This document shows positions 46,412 through 57,692 of a stretch of DNA of 64,000 bases, piece by piece. The notes under the pieces are model-generated. The model made no database searches, was not told where the DNA came from, and saw only the letters and a program-made list of their open reading frames with translations. Source of the DNA: Isoetes taiwanensis (taxonomy: Eukaryota; Streptophyta; Lycopodiopsida; Isoetales; Isoetaceae); contig JAJEKV010000056.1 of NCBI GenBank assembly GCA_021234155.1, forward strand, positions 5,952,932 through 6,016,931, in the 5' to 3' direction. Position 1 is the first letter of the stretch. Each line of letters opens with the position of its first letter. Position numbers and translations under genes: made by a program.

Positions 46412-48808
46412 TCAGTCTAGATAAGACTTTCCCGAAGTTATTCCCATTTTTCTTAGCACTTTTTTTTGTTGAATGGTCCTCCCTGGCTTAGGAATGTTGT
46501 TAGGATTCTCTAAGAGGTATTCTTCCTTACCCCAATTTTCTTTATCACTTCCATATCCCTCACTATCACTTGAGTCAGAAAATCCACCAGGAGAAAATTG
46601 AAACATAGAATTATTTTTAATGTTATTTATAGTAGAATAAAAAACTTGCCTAATATTTTCTTTTTCTTGAAGCTCCTTCCTTTCCATAATTTTATGCTCT
46701 GGAGTCTCAGTAACAAACTCACTATCATTATCTTGAGTGACTGATACTTGACAATCTTTGTGCCCTTGTGAACATTGATTAATCTCAAGAGGCCATCTGA
46801 TCTGCAGACTTGCTTGATACCTTTGGAGAACTAGTAGGACATTCCACTATTGGAGAATCCAGGTCAATTAGGGAAGGCAAGGGAGCAGGAGTCAAAATAG
46901 TAGACTCAATTATTTCAGCAATTTGGGCTGGAGGGATTATATGAGGCATAGGATTATGAAATGTATCACATACTTTGCTCTTATCTAAATTAAGAATCTA
47001 GATCACCATTGAGGTTAGATAATACCTGAAAAGGGATTTTGACAATTGACTTGATGCTGAGAGGCATCTTGAGACTTATCTTCAATAATTTGACTTGCAG
47101 GTTCAGCCGTATGTGAGTCAATGAGATTTGTAGACTCTGAAAGCTTTTGAATTTGCCGAGTCTCTGTAACTGGCAAATTTCTCCTTAAATTTGAATTCAT
47201 ATGATTAGAATTCAGTTGAGACTTTGCTTTGTCTTAAGATTTCGTAATTAAGGATCCATTCTTACTAATATTTTTAATAGGATAATTCATGAGATTATAT
47301 GAACATTGACCTCTTTCCTGATGTTTAGCCTCCTTGATAATATTATTCAAGGTCATGCTTAATTTTTCAGTAGCATGACATGACTTATCAGTAACAGTGC
47401 CCTTCACTAACAATTTAGGTTCCCCAATTACTATAGAGCCATTGCTTTTCATTGCATTATAATTATCTTGCTCTTTCATCTTGCCCTTATCCTTCATTTG
47501 CTCCCTTGCTACTTTCTGCTTCTGAATTCTCTTATAACTACCATTCACTCTTCTCCATCTGAATCTGTCATTTTCTAGCAATTTTTAAAAATGGTTTTCT
47601 CCTCTTGCATAACTATCTTCATCAATGCCTTCCTGACATACTGATCAACTAGATTTTTTCCTGAATTATGCCCTGGGAGTACCTTGTCTAAGATCTGACT
47701 TCCTTGCGAGATTTTGTTTCCTTGCTGACCCTCTGAACTTGATCTGCAATCAGAGTACCAGAAATGTCTATGCAGACATTTTTGACATTCAGAAGGCAAG
47801 CCAGACCATCTAAGGGTTAATGAAGACTCTAAACCAAAAGCATCCCTAAAAGGAATGAAAAGGGGAATGTTCTTGGATAAGTCAAGTTGTACAAAGGCTC
47901 TTGGTAGTCTTGAAGGGGAGTATTCAGTTGAGATATAAGTTCCAATGGAATTGAATAGAAGTTTAAAGCATTCTTCATCCCAGTAAATAGGATTGAGGCC
48001 AAAAAGAGAGGTTGAGGCAATGCAAAGTTTATTCATTTGATCATTGTCAAGCTTAGGATGCCATTTGAGAAAAGTAAGTTGGGAAGTCTTAAAAGTCAGA
48101 GGGCCATAGTTCGAGAAGAAGTTTGCAGATCTGGAATTTCCACATTCAAGCATAATGTATGGGAAATTAAGCCAATAAACAGCTTGGATGATGATTCTTT
48201 TATGCAAGTTTAACAGAAAGGCCCACAATTTATCTAGTTTGATACCACATTTTTGAACTTTTATAACCACAGCAGACTGAGATAAAGCTTCAATTTTTGA
48301 ATGAACAATAGGATTCAAAGAAATACCATTGTAAATGCTCAGCTTTCGATCATGAAGATACAGCGGTTTAGTTCGCCTGAGGCTATCATCCAATACAGCA
48401 TCTAAACGGATCTCAGGGTGATTTCGAGCAATGCCATAAGGAACAGGTGCCTGTGTAGCGGGATTTACAGAAAGGAACTTCATGAGAAATTGGATCCATT
48501 ATAGGCTTTTGATGGAGCAGATTATCAAAATTTTCAAACAGAATGGTATCTTCAGGCTTTTCTTGAAAAGATTGCAACTTCTGCAACAAAGAAGAGCAGT
48601 CTGGGGCCGAAAGATTGACGAAAGAGTGAAGGAATGCCAAATGTTTAGGAATTTTCGGATAATTAGAGTCCATTGCATAAAGTTCAGGGGAAAACAACAA
48701 AAGCACATGCAAGAATTGAACAACAAAAAGGGGAAAAAGGAAAACAGGAGAGAAGAAGCCTTTAATTAGAATCAAAATTAACCAACAGAGATCGGATTGC
48801 CATTTCAA
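46412..48808 (-). pseudogene. LINE copy 2 ORF1, fragmented
   Basis: The start near 48675 (MDSNYPKIPKHLAFLHSFVN) shifts frame near 48480. The main frame 48483-47575 has IIIQAVYWLNFPYIMLECGN, LTFLKWHPKL, FVQLDLSKNIPLFIPF and the CX2CX3HX5C knuckle CQKCLHRHFWYSDC. 47581-47234 carries RWRRVNGSYKRIQKQK. Further short pieces reach 46412. Domain order and motifs match ORF1 of copy 1. At least three breaks. Confidence 0.85.
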
Positions 48809-48849
48809 TTATACAGATCAATTCCCCCGGACTGATAATTCCAATTCAA

Positions 48850-49169
48850 AGAGAATTAAGGCGAATTCCCTTGAATTGGGCTGAGTCTTGTTGTGAGTAT
48901 ACTTCAACAAAGATTTTGTGATCTAACCAATCTCAATGCACTCGAAATATTCCTGCAGGAGCAATGGCACTAGATCCAACAAATTCTTCCAGCCAAGAAT
49001 TAGTAATTTCGACTGTACTGGGAACAAAGGTGTATTCTGATAAGAAGAGATTATCATGAAAGAATTGTTGAATGATCAAAGAGTTCCAGAGTTCTGTAGC
49101 AGAGCCTTTCAAAAAACCACACGTAATTCTAGATTTTTCTCTGATAATTGCAAAAACTACTATCTCCAT
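48850..49169 (-). pseudogene. LINE copy 2, conserved upstream frame ('ORF0')
   Basis: It reads ITCGFLKGSATELWNSLI, SEYTFVPSTVEI, LEEFVGS, GIFRVH, then a TGA, then DWLDHKIFVEVYSQQ in the same frame. It aligns throughout with the frame at 30569-30874 of copy 1. Not recognised as any known domain. Confidence 0.55.
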
Positions 49170-49423
49170 GAGAGAGCCGACCGTGATTAAATTCCTGCTT
49201 CATAAGTATGATGATTCTATATTCAAATTGTAGCTTCAGATGTAAAGAATCTCGCATTAGCTACCCCTCTACAAGGGCAGCAATTGGTATGCACGAATTC
49301 TGCTTCAAATTGCAGAAAAATTGCTTTCTCCCACTTTTTTTTGGCAAGAAAATGCTTCAAAGAAAAAGTGGGATAAAGACAAAACTTCCAAGAAAATGGG
49401 CGCACTTCATTTCTTCTTCTTCC

Positions 49424-49612
49424 TGTCTTACAAGGTTTGAAGGCTTTGTTTATGGAACTAATACCATAGTCTACAATTGTATGACTAATGATCTATGAGG
49501 TTTTAACAAAACTGTGTGATAAACATTGTTCGATTAACATTCAATCTAGCTTATGCAATGGTGATGATGATATATATGGAGATGTTGTATTGATTCATTA
49601 AATTATCTAACA
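49424..49612 (+). repeat. Candidate 5' LTR end of the Copia element
   Basis: The sequence ends TCTAACA immediately before GTGGCATCAGAGCAGG, the initiator tRNA-Met primer-binding site. The left boundary (TGTCTTAC at 49424) is a guess, because LINE copy 2 and this element meet somewhere around 49350-49430 and no second LTR is present to compare. Confidence 0.4.
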
Positions 49613-49628
49613 GTGGCATCAGAGCAGG
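49613..49628 (+). other. Primer-binding site (tRNA-iMet) of the Copia element
   Basis: GTGGCATCAGAGCAGG is close to the canonical TGGTATCAGAGC. It lies 28 bp before the gag ATG. Confidence 0.75.
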
Positions 49629-49640
49629 TTATAGACAAAA

Positions 49641-52230
49641 ATGTCAAGCAAGTTTGGAGCTGGTCTTTTGAATGCCATAGAAGTATTTAAGGGAGATTCT
49701 GGCTTTCAAGTATGGAAGGAAAAAGTTAAGCATGTGCTGGAGGTAGAAGATCTTTGGGATCTAATTGAGACAACTGAAGAGGAAGCAAGGCTACGAAGTC
49801 TAGCTAGAAGAGTTACAGCTGAAGGCAGTTCAAACACTAAAGGTAATGCAGAAATACAAGCTAAAGAAGTAAGTGAAGTATCAGCTAGAGGAGGATCTGG
49901 AGATAAGGCTAGAATAAGAGAACCTCAAGGGATTATCATGAGCAAAGTAAGTTCCAGCATTGTGCTGAAGTTAAGGGGTATGACACCTAAGCAAATGTGG
50001 AATTACATGCTGATTAACTATGAGGAAAAGATATCCTCTCAGATTGATGTGTTGGAAAATGAGTCAAGGAGACTGAATTTTCATGAAAATGACGATGTCA
50101 ATGAGTTTTTGCAGAACTTTGACAATGTGATTGCAGATCTGGAAGGAGCAGGGGTACCCTACACTCAACAACAACAAATTTTAACCATGTTTAGAGCTTG
50201 CTCTGGTCTAGATAATATTTCTATGTTTATGAGAACTATTGCCAAAACCAAAGTAGAAGCAGAAAGACTGCTGAAAACAAAATTAGAGCAAAACAAGTAC
50301 TTGGAGAAAATGATACTGCTCAGATCCTTCTTGTTAAAGGAAAAGGAGAAATTAAAGGCAAACAGGAGGCACGTCATGGAGGAAGAATTGGACCATGCTT
50401 TAACTGCAACAAATATGGACATCTAAAGGTGGACTGCCCCAATACCTCAAGGGAAATAACATGCCATCACTGTGGAGGAAGAGGACATATTGCATCATCA
50501 TGCTCTACTCCTAAGGAAAATACAAGTGCAAGAGGAAGAGGTAGAGGTAGTAGAGGGTCAGGTTTTAGAGGCAGGGGAAGAGGAAGAGCTGGAAAGAATA
50601 ATTATGAAGCAAATATAAGCAGAAGAAGTAAGTCTAGAGGAAGATAGTCCATAAGAAAATGAGGAGGTAAGTGAATCTCAAGTTTTTGCTATTTCTAATG
50701 ACAGAATTGATGATGAATTTCTAATTATAGATAGTGGAGCTAAAAATTTGATAACATGCTTTTCTAAGTACTTGAGAGACTGCAATGAAGCAAAGGTGGT
50801 CATATTCAAGTTGGAAATGGAAATTTACAGAAAATTGAAGATGTTGGTGTGCTCGAATTATTTGACTTGGATGGGAAGATTGTGAATTTAAAAAATGTTC
50901 TTTGTGTTCCTACACTAGTGAGAAATCTTATATCGATTTTCCAGTAAGTAGATATGGGATTCAAGGTCATTTTGAGCAACTAGAATGTAAAATCTATGAA
51001 AAGAATAAATTAAAATTTCTTGGAAAAAGAGTTGGCAATTTATTTGGATTAAACTCTAAATGTGTTGGCAGTGAAAATTTGTCTACTATTGCAAATATAC
51101 ACACTTGGCATGAAAGATTGGAACATGCTAGCATGAAGCACATTGAGAGTATGATTAAAAAAGGATGGATAAAATGTGAAAATAAAGAATACGATAATGA
51201 GGTATGTATGGGATGCATGTTAGGGAAACACAGCAGACTGCCTTTTGCTAAGGCAAAGAAAAAAGCAAACACTCCACTTGAATTGGTTCACACTGGCCTA
51301 TGTGGTCCATTAAATGTTACTGGAATTACTGGTAAGAAATATTTTATAACCTTTATTCATGATTTTAGCAGAAAAACACAGGTTTATTGTCTAAGGAGTA
51401 AGCATCTTGCATTTGAAGCCTTCAAAAGATATGCTGCTAAAGCTGAATGCTCTACTGGAAGAAACATCAAGTGTGTTCGATCTGACAGATGAGGTGAGTA
51501 CATGTCTTCAAAGTTCATTAAATTTTGTATTGAAAAGGGCATCAAGAGACAGTTTACATGTAGCTACACACCTCAGCAGAATGGTGTGGCTGAGAGAAAG
51601 AACAAAACCATTCTTAATGCAGTTAGGTCAATGCTTAAACAGAGGAAGCTGTGAAGACTGCAGTGCTTATTCAAAATGGTTTACCATCTGTAAGCATTGA
51701 TGGACATTGTCCAGAGGAATTATAGTCTGGCAGCATCCCAGACTATGAAAGGTATAGGACCTATGGATGCTTGACTTACATACATGTGCCAGAAGAATTA
51801 AGGTCTAAACTAGATGACAGATTTACAATAGGATACCTAGTGGGATATGATGAAAATTCAAAGGGTTACAGGGTGTACAATCCAGCAAATAAAAAAATAG
51901 TCATAAGTAGGGATGTAATCTTTATTGAGAGTAGGTTATGCTAGCCTACAATGAACAAGGAGAAGTATGAGAATTCTGATGAGATTACAAAGGAAACAGA
52001 TCATTCTATGAGCAATGATACGACAGAATATAATTCAGATGAAAATGATTCAGATAATACAAACCGTGGTTCTGCGAAAACAAAGACAGAGACAATGATC
52101 AAAGGGAAGGAACAACTAAAAGAATGACACTCAAAGTGACTAAAAGAAGGAGAACAGAAGGGAAAAGGCTTAGAGAAGGGTTTCAAATTGATCCCAATAC
52201 TTATGGGAGGCTGTCAGATGGTAGAAATGC
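49641..52230 (+). pseudogene. Ty1/Copia gag-pol, decayed and truncated before reverse transcriptase
   Basis: Gag (49641-50423) has the UBN2 signature (VWKEKVKHVLEVEDLWDLIE, NYMLINYEEKISSQIDVLEN). Two CCHC knuckles follow, CFNCNKYGHLKVDC then CHHCGGRGHIASSC, across a frameshift, and then an RGRGRG-rich tail. Protease DSGAKNLITC is near 50732. The GAG-pre-integrase HHCC region has HTWHERLEHA and CMGCMLGKHSRLPF. In integrase the usual first Asp (HTDLCGP) is replaced by Gly (VHTGLCGP) and RSD is followed by a TGA; NGVAERKNKT is present, and then there are frameshifts to 51940. No reverse transcriptase or RNase H is found, and no 3' LTR. Dead element. Confidence 0.9.
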
Positions 52231-53100
52231 CAGAATTCAACCTTAAAAAGATAACATAGAACAAGTGTTAAATAATAATAATAATATTGAGGACATCAGT
52301 GATTTCCAGTCTACTTCCACTTCATACACTTTTCTTCCACCACAGATTTTTATCCATCCACTCTATGAACCTGATGCTGACCTTGTCAGCTTCTGTATAA
52401 GTATCAACAAAATGTCATACTTGGCAGGACAAACCTATGCATGCTGTCAAATCCTCTCTGGGTGTAGTAGATATCATCAAAATGGACCAATAGACGCTCC
52501 AATCCACTATTGAGTTCCTGCAAGAGAAGAAAAAAGAGACTGTGAAGCTCAATAAGAAGTAGAGACAAAGAATATAACATTTAGAAGATGAATGTACAGC
52601 TCTTCGAGACCATTATCACAAGGAACATGATGCTCTTATTGAGCTCCAACTTTAGCGCAACACTCTTCAGATAGATTTCTACCAATTAACTACATTTAAT
52701 AACAGGCTCATCAAATTGACCTTACTAGAAATAGGTTCACGATCCTAGTTCTTAGTTCAAAGATCAGGCTGTCAGACTCAACTTCAAGCTTCCACTATGG
52801 CCCTTCAAAATGCAGCTAATGCATATATCCATGATCTTCTGACAATACAGAGCTTGGTGAGCACATACAATAAAAAGGAGCACCAATTTCAACGCCAAAT
52901 TAATGATCAGAAAGTTCACATCAAAATTTGAAGAACCAATAGTTGAACCTCAAGCTGTTATAGACGCATCCAACAAAATGACGCCTTTGCAAAAATGATC
53001 ATATTAAGCTTTTCAATTGATGTCACTTTGGACCTAGCTATCATAATTGAACGAGGTAGAGCATACACAAATAATTGTCTTTTTAAGTACAAAGGACTGA
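52231..53100 (+). other. Degenerate coiled-coil-like reading frame, unidentified
   Basis: Across shifting frames the plus strand reads protein-like text: TLQSTIEFLQEKKKETVKLN, HLEDECTALRDHYHKEHDAL, ALQNAANAYIHDLLTIQSLV. It is rich in Leu, Lys and Glu with heptad-like spacing, so probably a coiled coil. It is broken by several stops. It may be a gag-like frame of another retroelement that truncated the Copia element. No family is recognised. Confidence 0.35.
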
Positions 53101-53384
53101 GCTGACTACATAGTTCATATATAAGAAAACTCCCAGCAGATATCCACCCTCAGAAATAGTTCTCTTCTCTTTTCATTCCCAAGGTGGTGATTTTTTTCTG
53201 GAGGGAGGTGGATGTTAGTCCTGTACCTAAAGGCATAAGACAATTCTAAATTGTCATGGACATGGGTAAAGGTCAGGACAAAGTTACAAGAAATGAGAGC
53301 AATCGAAATCTTCCAAAGATCAGACTCCACGATAAGAGAAATGCCCATTGAACATATAATCATTTCATCGCTGGCATCGAGGAG

Positions 53385-53695
53385 AGGTCATGGCCTTCAT
53401 GGCGTGGCTTATTTTCTAAAAGAATCACGCCCTTCATGGCGTGGCTATCTTCCAAGGGTTACGGCCTTCATGGCATGACTTATTTTCTAAAGGGTCATGG
53501 CTTTCATGGTGCGGCTATCTTCTTAAGAGTGATGGCGTTCATAGCGTGACGATTTTCTAAAGGGTCATGGCCTTCGCAGCGTGGCTATCTTTTTAAGAGT
53601 CACGAACTTCACGTCATGACTATTTTTTGAAGGATCACAACTTTCACAACGTGACCAGTTGTTGACATAACATGGCCTTCACGGCGCGACATTGC
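53385..53695 (+). repeat. 35-bp minisatellite ('GGTCATGGCCTTCATGGCGT')
   Basis: About eight to nine imperfect tandem copies of a 35-bp unit, such as GGTCATGGCTTTCATGGTGC then GGCTATCTTCTTAAG. Each unit holds a short dyad around CATGGC. Units alternate between GGCTATCTT and GACTTATTTTC variants, suggesting growth by a two-unit step. Copies degrade towards the right end. Confidence 0.85.
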
Positions 53696-53699
53696 TCAG

Positions 53700-55975
53700 C
53701 ACCACTCTAGCAAGTACATTCACCCAAATTCGTATGCATATTTTTTAGGAGTCGATTGCTGCTTCATTTCAGCCATTTTGCTATGTCAGGCTCGAGGCCA
53801 TTGTACCATATATTCCATTGGTTGAGACCAGGTAGTTAGCAAGGTTTTGAATTTTCTCTTGTTCGCTCAAATCTCAAAGTTTGACCAGATTCTGTTGTGT
53901 TTTCCCTTTATGATATCAAAACACTCTGATTTTCTCTCACACTGTATTTTTCCTTGCGTTCTCTTTGCATATGCATTCGTTCTCCTTCCTTACAGTTTAC
54001 ACTCATTTTGTAGGATTTTCTGTTTGACTCAAGTGATCACACTGTGATCTGTCTTGCAAATATCCAGAACCGGACCCATACTCTAACATAGGCTCAGAAT
54101 AGACTAGAACCCGGTAATGGATGATGGTTCAAACTGTCGTGAACCTAGGAACAAAAATACAAAGACACACTGCCGAATAATCTATATATCATATACGAAC
54201 ATCTACAATCGCCATTAATAACGCAAGAGAATATGTCATCATTCATGGTGCACGAGAACATAACACTGGAACAAGAAAAGACTCACAACTGGCATTGAGC
54301 CAGAATTATACTAGAAGCTTCTAGAAGAATGTTCCTGGAACTCTTTTGAAACTCTAGAGAATATTTTGGAAGGTTCTAGAGGAATATTCTTGAACTTTTT
54401 GGAAGGTTCTTAGAATTTTCCATAGGAATATTGTTGTTTAAAAACACATATAATGACCATATATGTATGATATATAATATGGTCATCACACCAGCCTAGA
54501 AGTAGTATGCTCCAGCACAACATTCTTAGTTCCTAAATAATGCGGCTCTCAGGTCACAACTTGCCTGTGGCTAGGTATCATCCTCGAGGGATTAGGTACA
54601 TAAATGTATAGACGTGTTTAAACATGTAAGGATGTAGTAACCGAGATGTGAATCGGAGATGGTATGAATCTCACCTGTACTCTCCAACTGGTCGAGAACT
54701 TTTGGCCCCTCTCGATTACCGCACTCCTGTTGGAATAAATGGGTGAACTAGGCGGAAGGGGGAATTTAAGGAAGCTCTCCTTAAACCATGCACCCAAGGG
54801 ACTTTCAACATCTTGGACCTAAGGGGTGATATATGGGCTCTGTCACATAATCCTTGGTTGGAGTTTATGCATGTGGCTTGCCCTTGAGTATGATTCAATA
54901 AACCCTATTTGCAAAGGGCTTGAGGGGGCAGATGGTGTGGCATGATGTAAAAACTACTACCTACCTACCTACCTACCTACCTACCTACCTACCTATCTAT
55001 CTATCTAAGCTATGTTCTTATGCCAGCTTTGCCGTATCTGGATCTAATTTGGAAGCCATGAGCCTCCAGTTTGATAATCAGCCTTGGCCTGGGATTAGGT
55101 TGGTATTCATGGTTGCTCATTATATGGGATGTTATAGATATTTGTATCTCTTTTTTCATTTATTAATTTCGCTTAGTTCCATGAGCCGGAGCCTTGATTC
55201 CTGTATTGGTTGCCTGCTTGGACTAACTCTAATGGGTCTTGGACTCTTATGGGGTTTAAAAAAAAAAAATGTGCGCCGTTGGTTTTGACTTGCTTCCATA
55301 CAGATGCCGTACACCAACGTGGCACTCCCATGGAGAGAATGGTGGTGCAAGAAAGCAAGAAAGAAAGCCATGGCATCGAAGCAAGCAAGACCCTGCTTTC
55401 ATGGCGAATTAAACTTTCAATGGATTTATTCTGGCTGCCCTTCTTTGAATCCTGCTTCGAACCTTGCTACAAGGAGAAGAAAGAATCGTTTAACTGCAAA
55501 AGAGCGCAGACTCTCCAAACCCAGTTCTGTTTGATCCGCTATATGCTATCACCTTTGCTCAATTGTTTCCCAAAATGATCAGCACTTGTGCAACCAAGCT
55601 CTAAGTTTATTCTCTGACATCGCTACCCATCATCGCGTGTGCAAATTCAGCACTGCGTCCTACTTGTGCAAAATCTGGGACAATTCAGGACCTTCAGGCA
55701 AACAAACCTATCTGTCCTATCTCCGTCAAGCGCTCAGCTATCTGCAGGTTTTTCTTAAGCATCATGCACAACCCAAAATAGAAACACAAGGATCTTCAGC
55801 CGCGCAAACATCCAATGGCTATCATGTTTTTCACCAAAAAAAATAAAAACGGAATGTAAAAAATGATTGCAGAACTCTAAAATGGGTTCCCAACTATATA
55901 CCATGCGCTAAATTATTTAACCGTGTAAATTCGTTCAAATTATATACTCCCGAATTTGGTTAGGGTCCCAAGAAA
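53700..55975. other. No gene recognised; microsatellite at 54949-55012
   Basis: 54949-55012 is (CTAC)n passing into (CTAT)n. The run 'ggaaggttct(a/t)..gaatattctt' repeats around 54300-54430. Open frames at 55200-55860, on both strands, look partly protein-like (RRRKNRLTAKERRLSKPS; GPSGKQTYLSYLRQALSYLQ) but match nothing I know and are interrupted. Confidence 0.35.
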
Positions 55976-56072
55976 TGGAAACCTCCCAAATTTTCTTACT
56001 TGGAAACCTCCCCAGCTTTCTTGTAAAGCCTGGGGAGGTTTCCAATTCTGCTAACTTGGGGAGGTTTCCAGA
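55976..56072. repeat. Left end of the MULE-like element
   Basis: Two GGAAACCTCCC(C) units face right, then CTTTCTTGTAAAG, then two GGGGAGGTTTCC units. This is a miniature version of the right end. Confidence 0.7.
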
Positions 56073-56646
56073 TCTATTATTATTTTATGATATTTTTTGA
56101 TATGCGATAACAGCCATTCATAATAGCCTAAAATTAACGTGAGTGTCTAGAATTAATTCTTTCCTTCTTTCCTCTTTTCGTATGCATTCTATTTCTATTG
56201 CATGTTTCTTTTTCAGGCATTCTTGAACTGAAGCTAGAGGAGGAGCGCACAGATCAGGCCGAATTTGAAACGATTTTCTCTATCGTTGTTTGTTTCTTTC
56301 ATGCCAGCGGATCCCTTAGATACGAGCGCTTGCTGATCAAACCCTTAGAAAGCTGAGGAGGGAATCCAGCGCCCATCCGGCAAGCTCGCCAGTTGCTGGG
56401 GTTTCCTCTGAATTAAGACACTCATCCTGGATTTCAGAAAAATCTGTCCGGAGTAGCCCTACGCAGTATGCCATAGAATCGATTATGCCAACATCGGTTA
56501 TGCCATAGAATCCAGCGCCTGTTGTTTGTTTCTTCTCTGATGCCAGCATCTTTACGCCATAGCCTGATTTTGTGCTGATCAAACCCTTTGAATCCAGTAG
56601 AGGGAAGGATTTTTGTGGATCTGCCATATTGTGTACTGTATAATAT

Positions 56647-56722
56647 TTTGTGGAAAGCAGAGGGTTAATACTTTGTGGAAAGCAGAGGGTCAATACTTTG
56701 TGGAAAGCAGAGGGTCAATACA
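56647..56722 (+). repeat. 25-bp unit repeated three times
   Basis: Three near-perfect copies of TTTGTGGAAAGCAGAGGGTC followed by AATAC (the first has T for C), inside the left non-coding part of the MULE-like element. 57250-57390 also holds two copies of a unit of about 47 bp containing AATGAATAGTG(T/C)TTATTC. Confidence 0.85.
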
Positions 56723-57692
56723 GCAGAAGGATCAAACCCTTAGAATGCAGCGGTTATGCCATAGAATCCAAGGCCGGATTTTGTGTACTGTATGCTAGGT
56801 ATAATATTTCGTAAACAATTTTTGTTTTTGCTTGCTTTTTTATTTAACATTTTGATTCAAGTTTGAATATGCAGGGACAAGCCAAAAAAACAAATCAAAA
56901 TCATCTAGAGATCCGAAATCTGTCCTTGTTTATTTCTGAGTTCTGCTGTTGCAAGCTTGCCAAACGAAACGAAGGTGCCTGCCTCATCTTGTGGATTTTT
57001 GATATGGTTTGGATGGGTTTGATGTGAAAATACCTGGAAATACTGTTCTGTAAAAAGGAATTTTTTATTTCAAGAAACTTTCCCACTCGAAAATGCTGTA
57101 AACAGGGATTTGTTTTATCCAAAATTTGTTATATACACAGGAATTACCTATTCTTATTTCTGATAAACCTTTCCAAAGTTGTAATACAAAGGGAATTATG
57201 CATTCTTGTAAATTTTGTGAACAGTTATCTTTTGCTAGTGTTTTTTGCAATCCTTAATGAATATGTTTATTCTCAATCCCAAATGAATAGTGCTATCCGC
57301 AATCCCTAATGAATAGTGTTTATTCTCAATCTCAAATGAATAGTGCTTTCCACAAGTTCGCATAACCGCAAACGAATAGTGTTTTTTTTTCCTTATTTTG
57401 TTCCAATGGGTATTGTCTTTCTTTCTCTCTTTTTGTATTTTTGTCGAAACAAAGATCTAAAGTACTAGTTTATCCCGAATTCACGAATGCAAATTGATGC
57501 TTGAAGATTTCCTATTCTCATTATATGTTTCATTGAGTTCAAACTACCTTTATCGTTTATCATGATAGTTCTAAAATCATAGTCGCAAATTGGTAAATGA
57601 CCTATGATTTTGTGTTTAGTTATGCTACTTCGTTTAGTATTGCTAATATTCTACAATGCTAATGCTTCTTCTTCTTATGGCTTACCTTAGGT

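Larger units (their letters stand above)
40541..49345 (-). mobile_element. L1-type LINE (copy 2), inactive, with nested insertions
   Basis: Same family and domain order as copy 1, read on the minus strand: upstream frame (49169), ORF1 (about 48780-46412), ORF2 (about 46330-42992, then 41660-41620), downstream frame (41539-41129), and a 3' end at a poly(T) at 40538-40551. Its last 40 bp match the end of copy 1 ('gattaatg.aaaaacca..tcttac' before the poly-A). It is split by a 1.3-kb insertion of another non-LTR element (41674-42998), and a second copy of that element lies in its 3' region (about 40616-40880). The 5' end is approximate: similarity to copy 1 ('cccttgtag.gg') reaches at least 49265. 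No target duplication was found. Confidence 0.88.

Noticed and set aside
54949-55012. (CTAC)n tail as the end of another copy of the microsatellite-tailed family
   Set aside because: The sequence before it lacks the GGTCTCCGTGGACG end; treated as a plain microsatellite.
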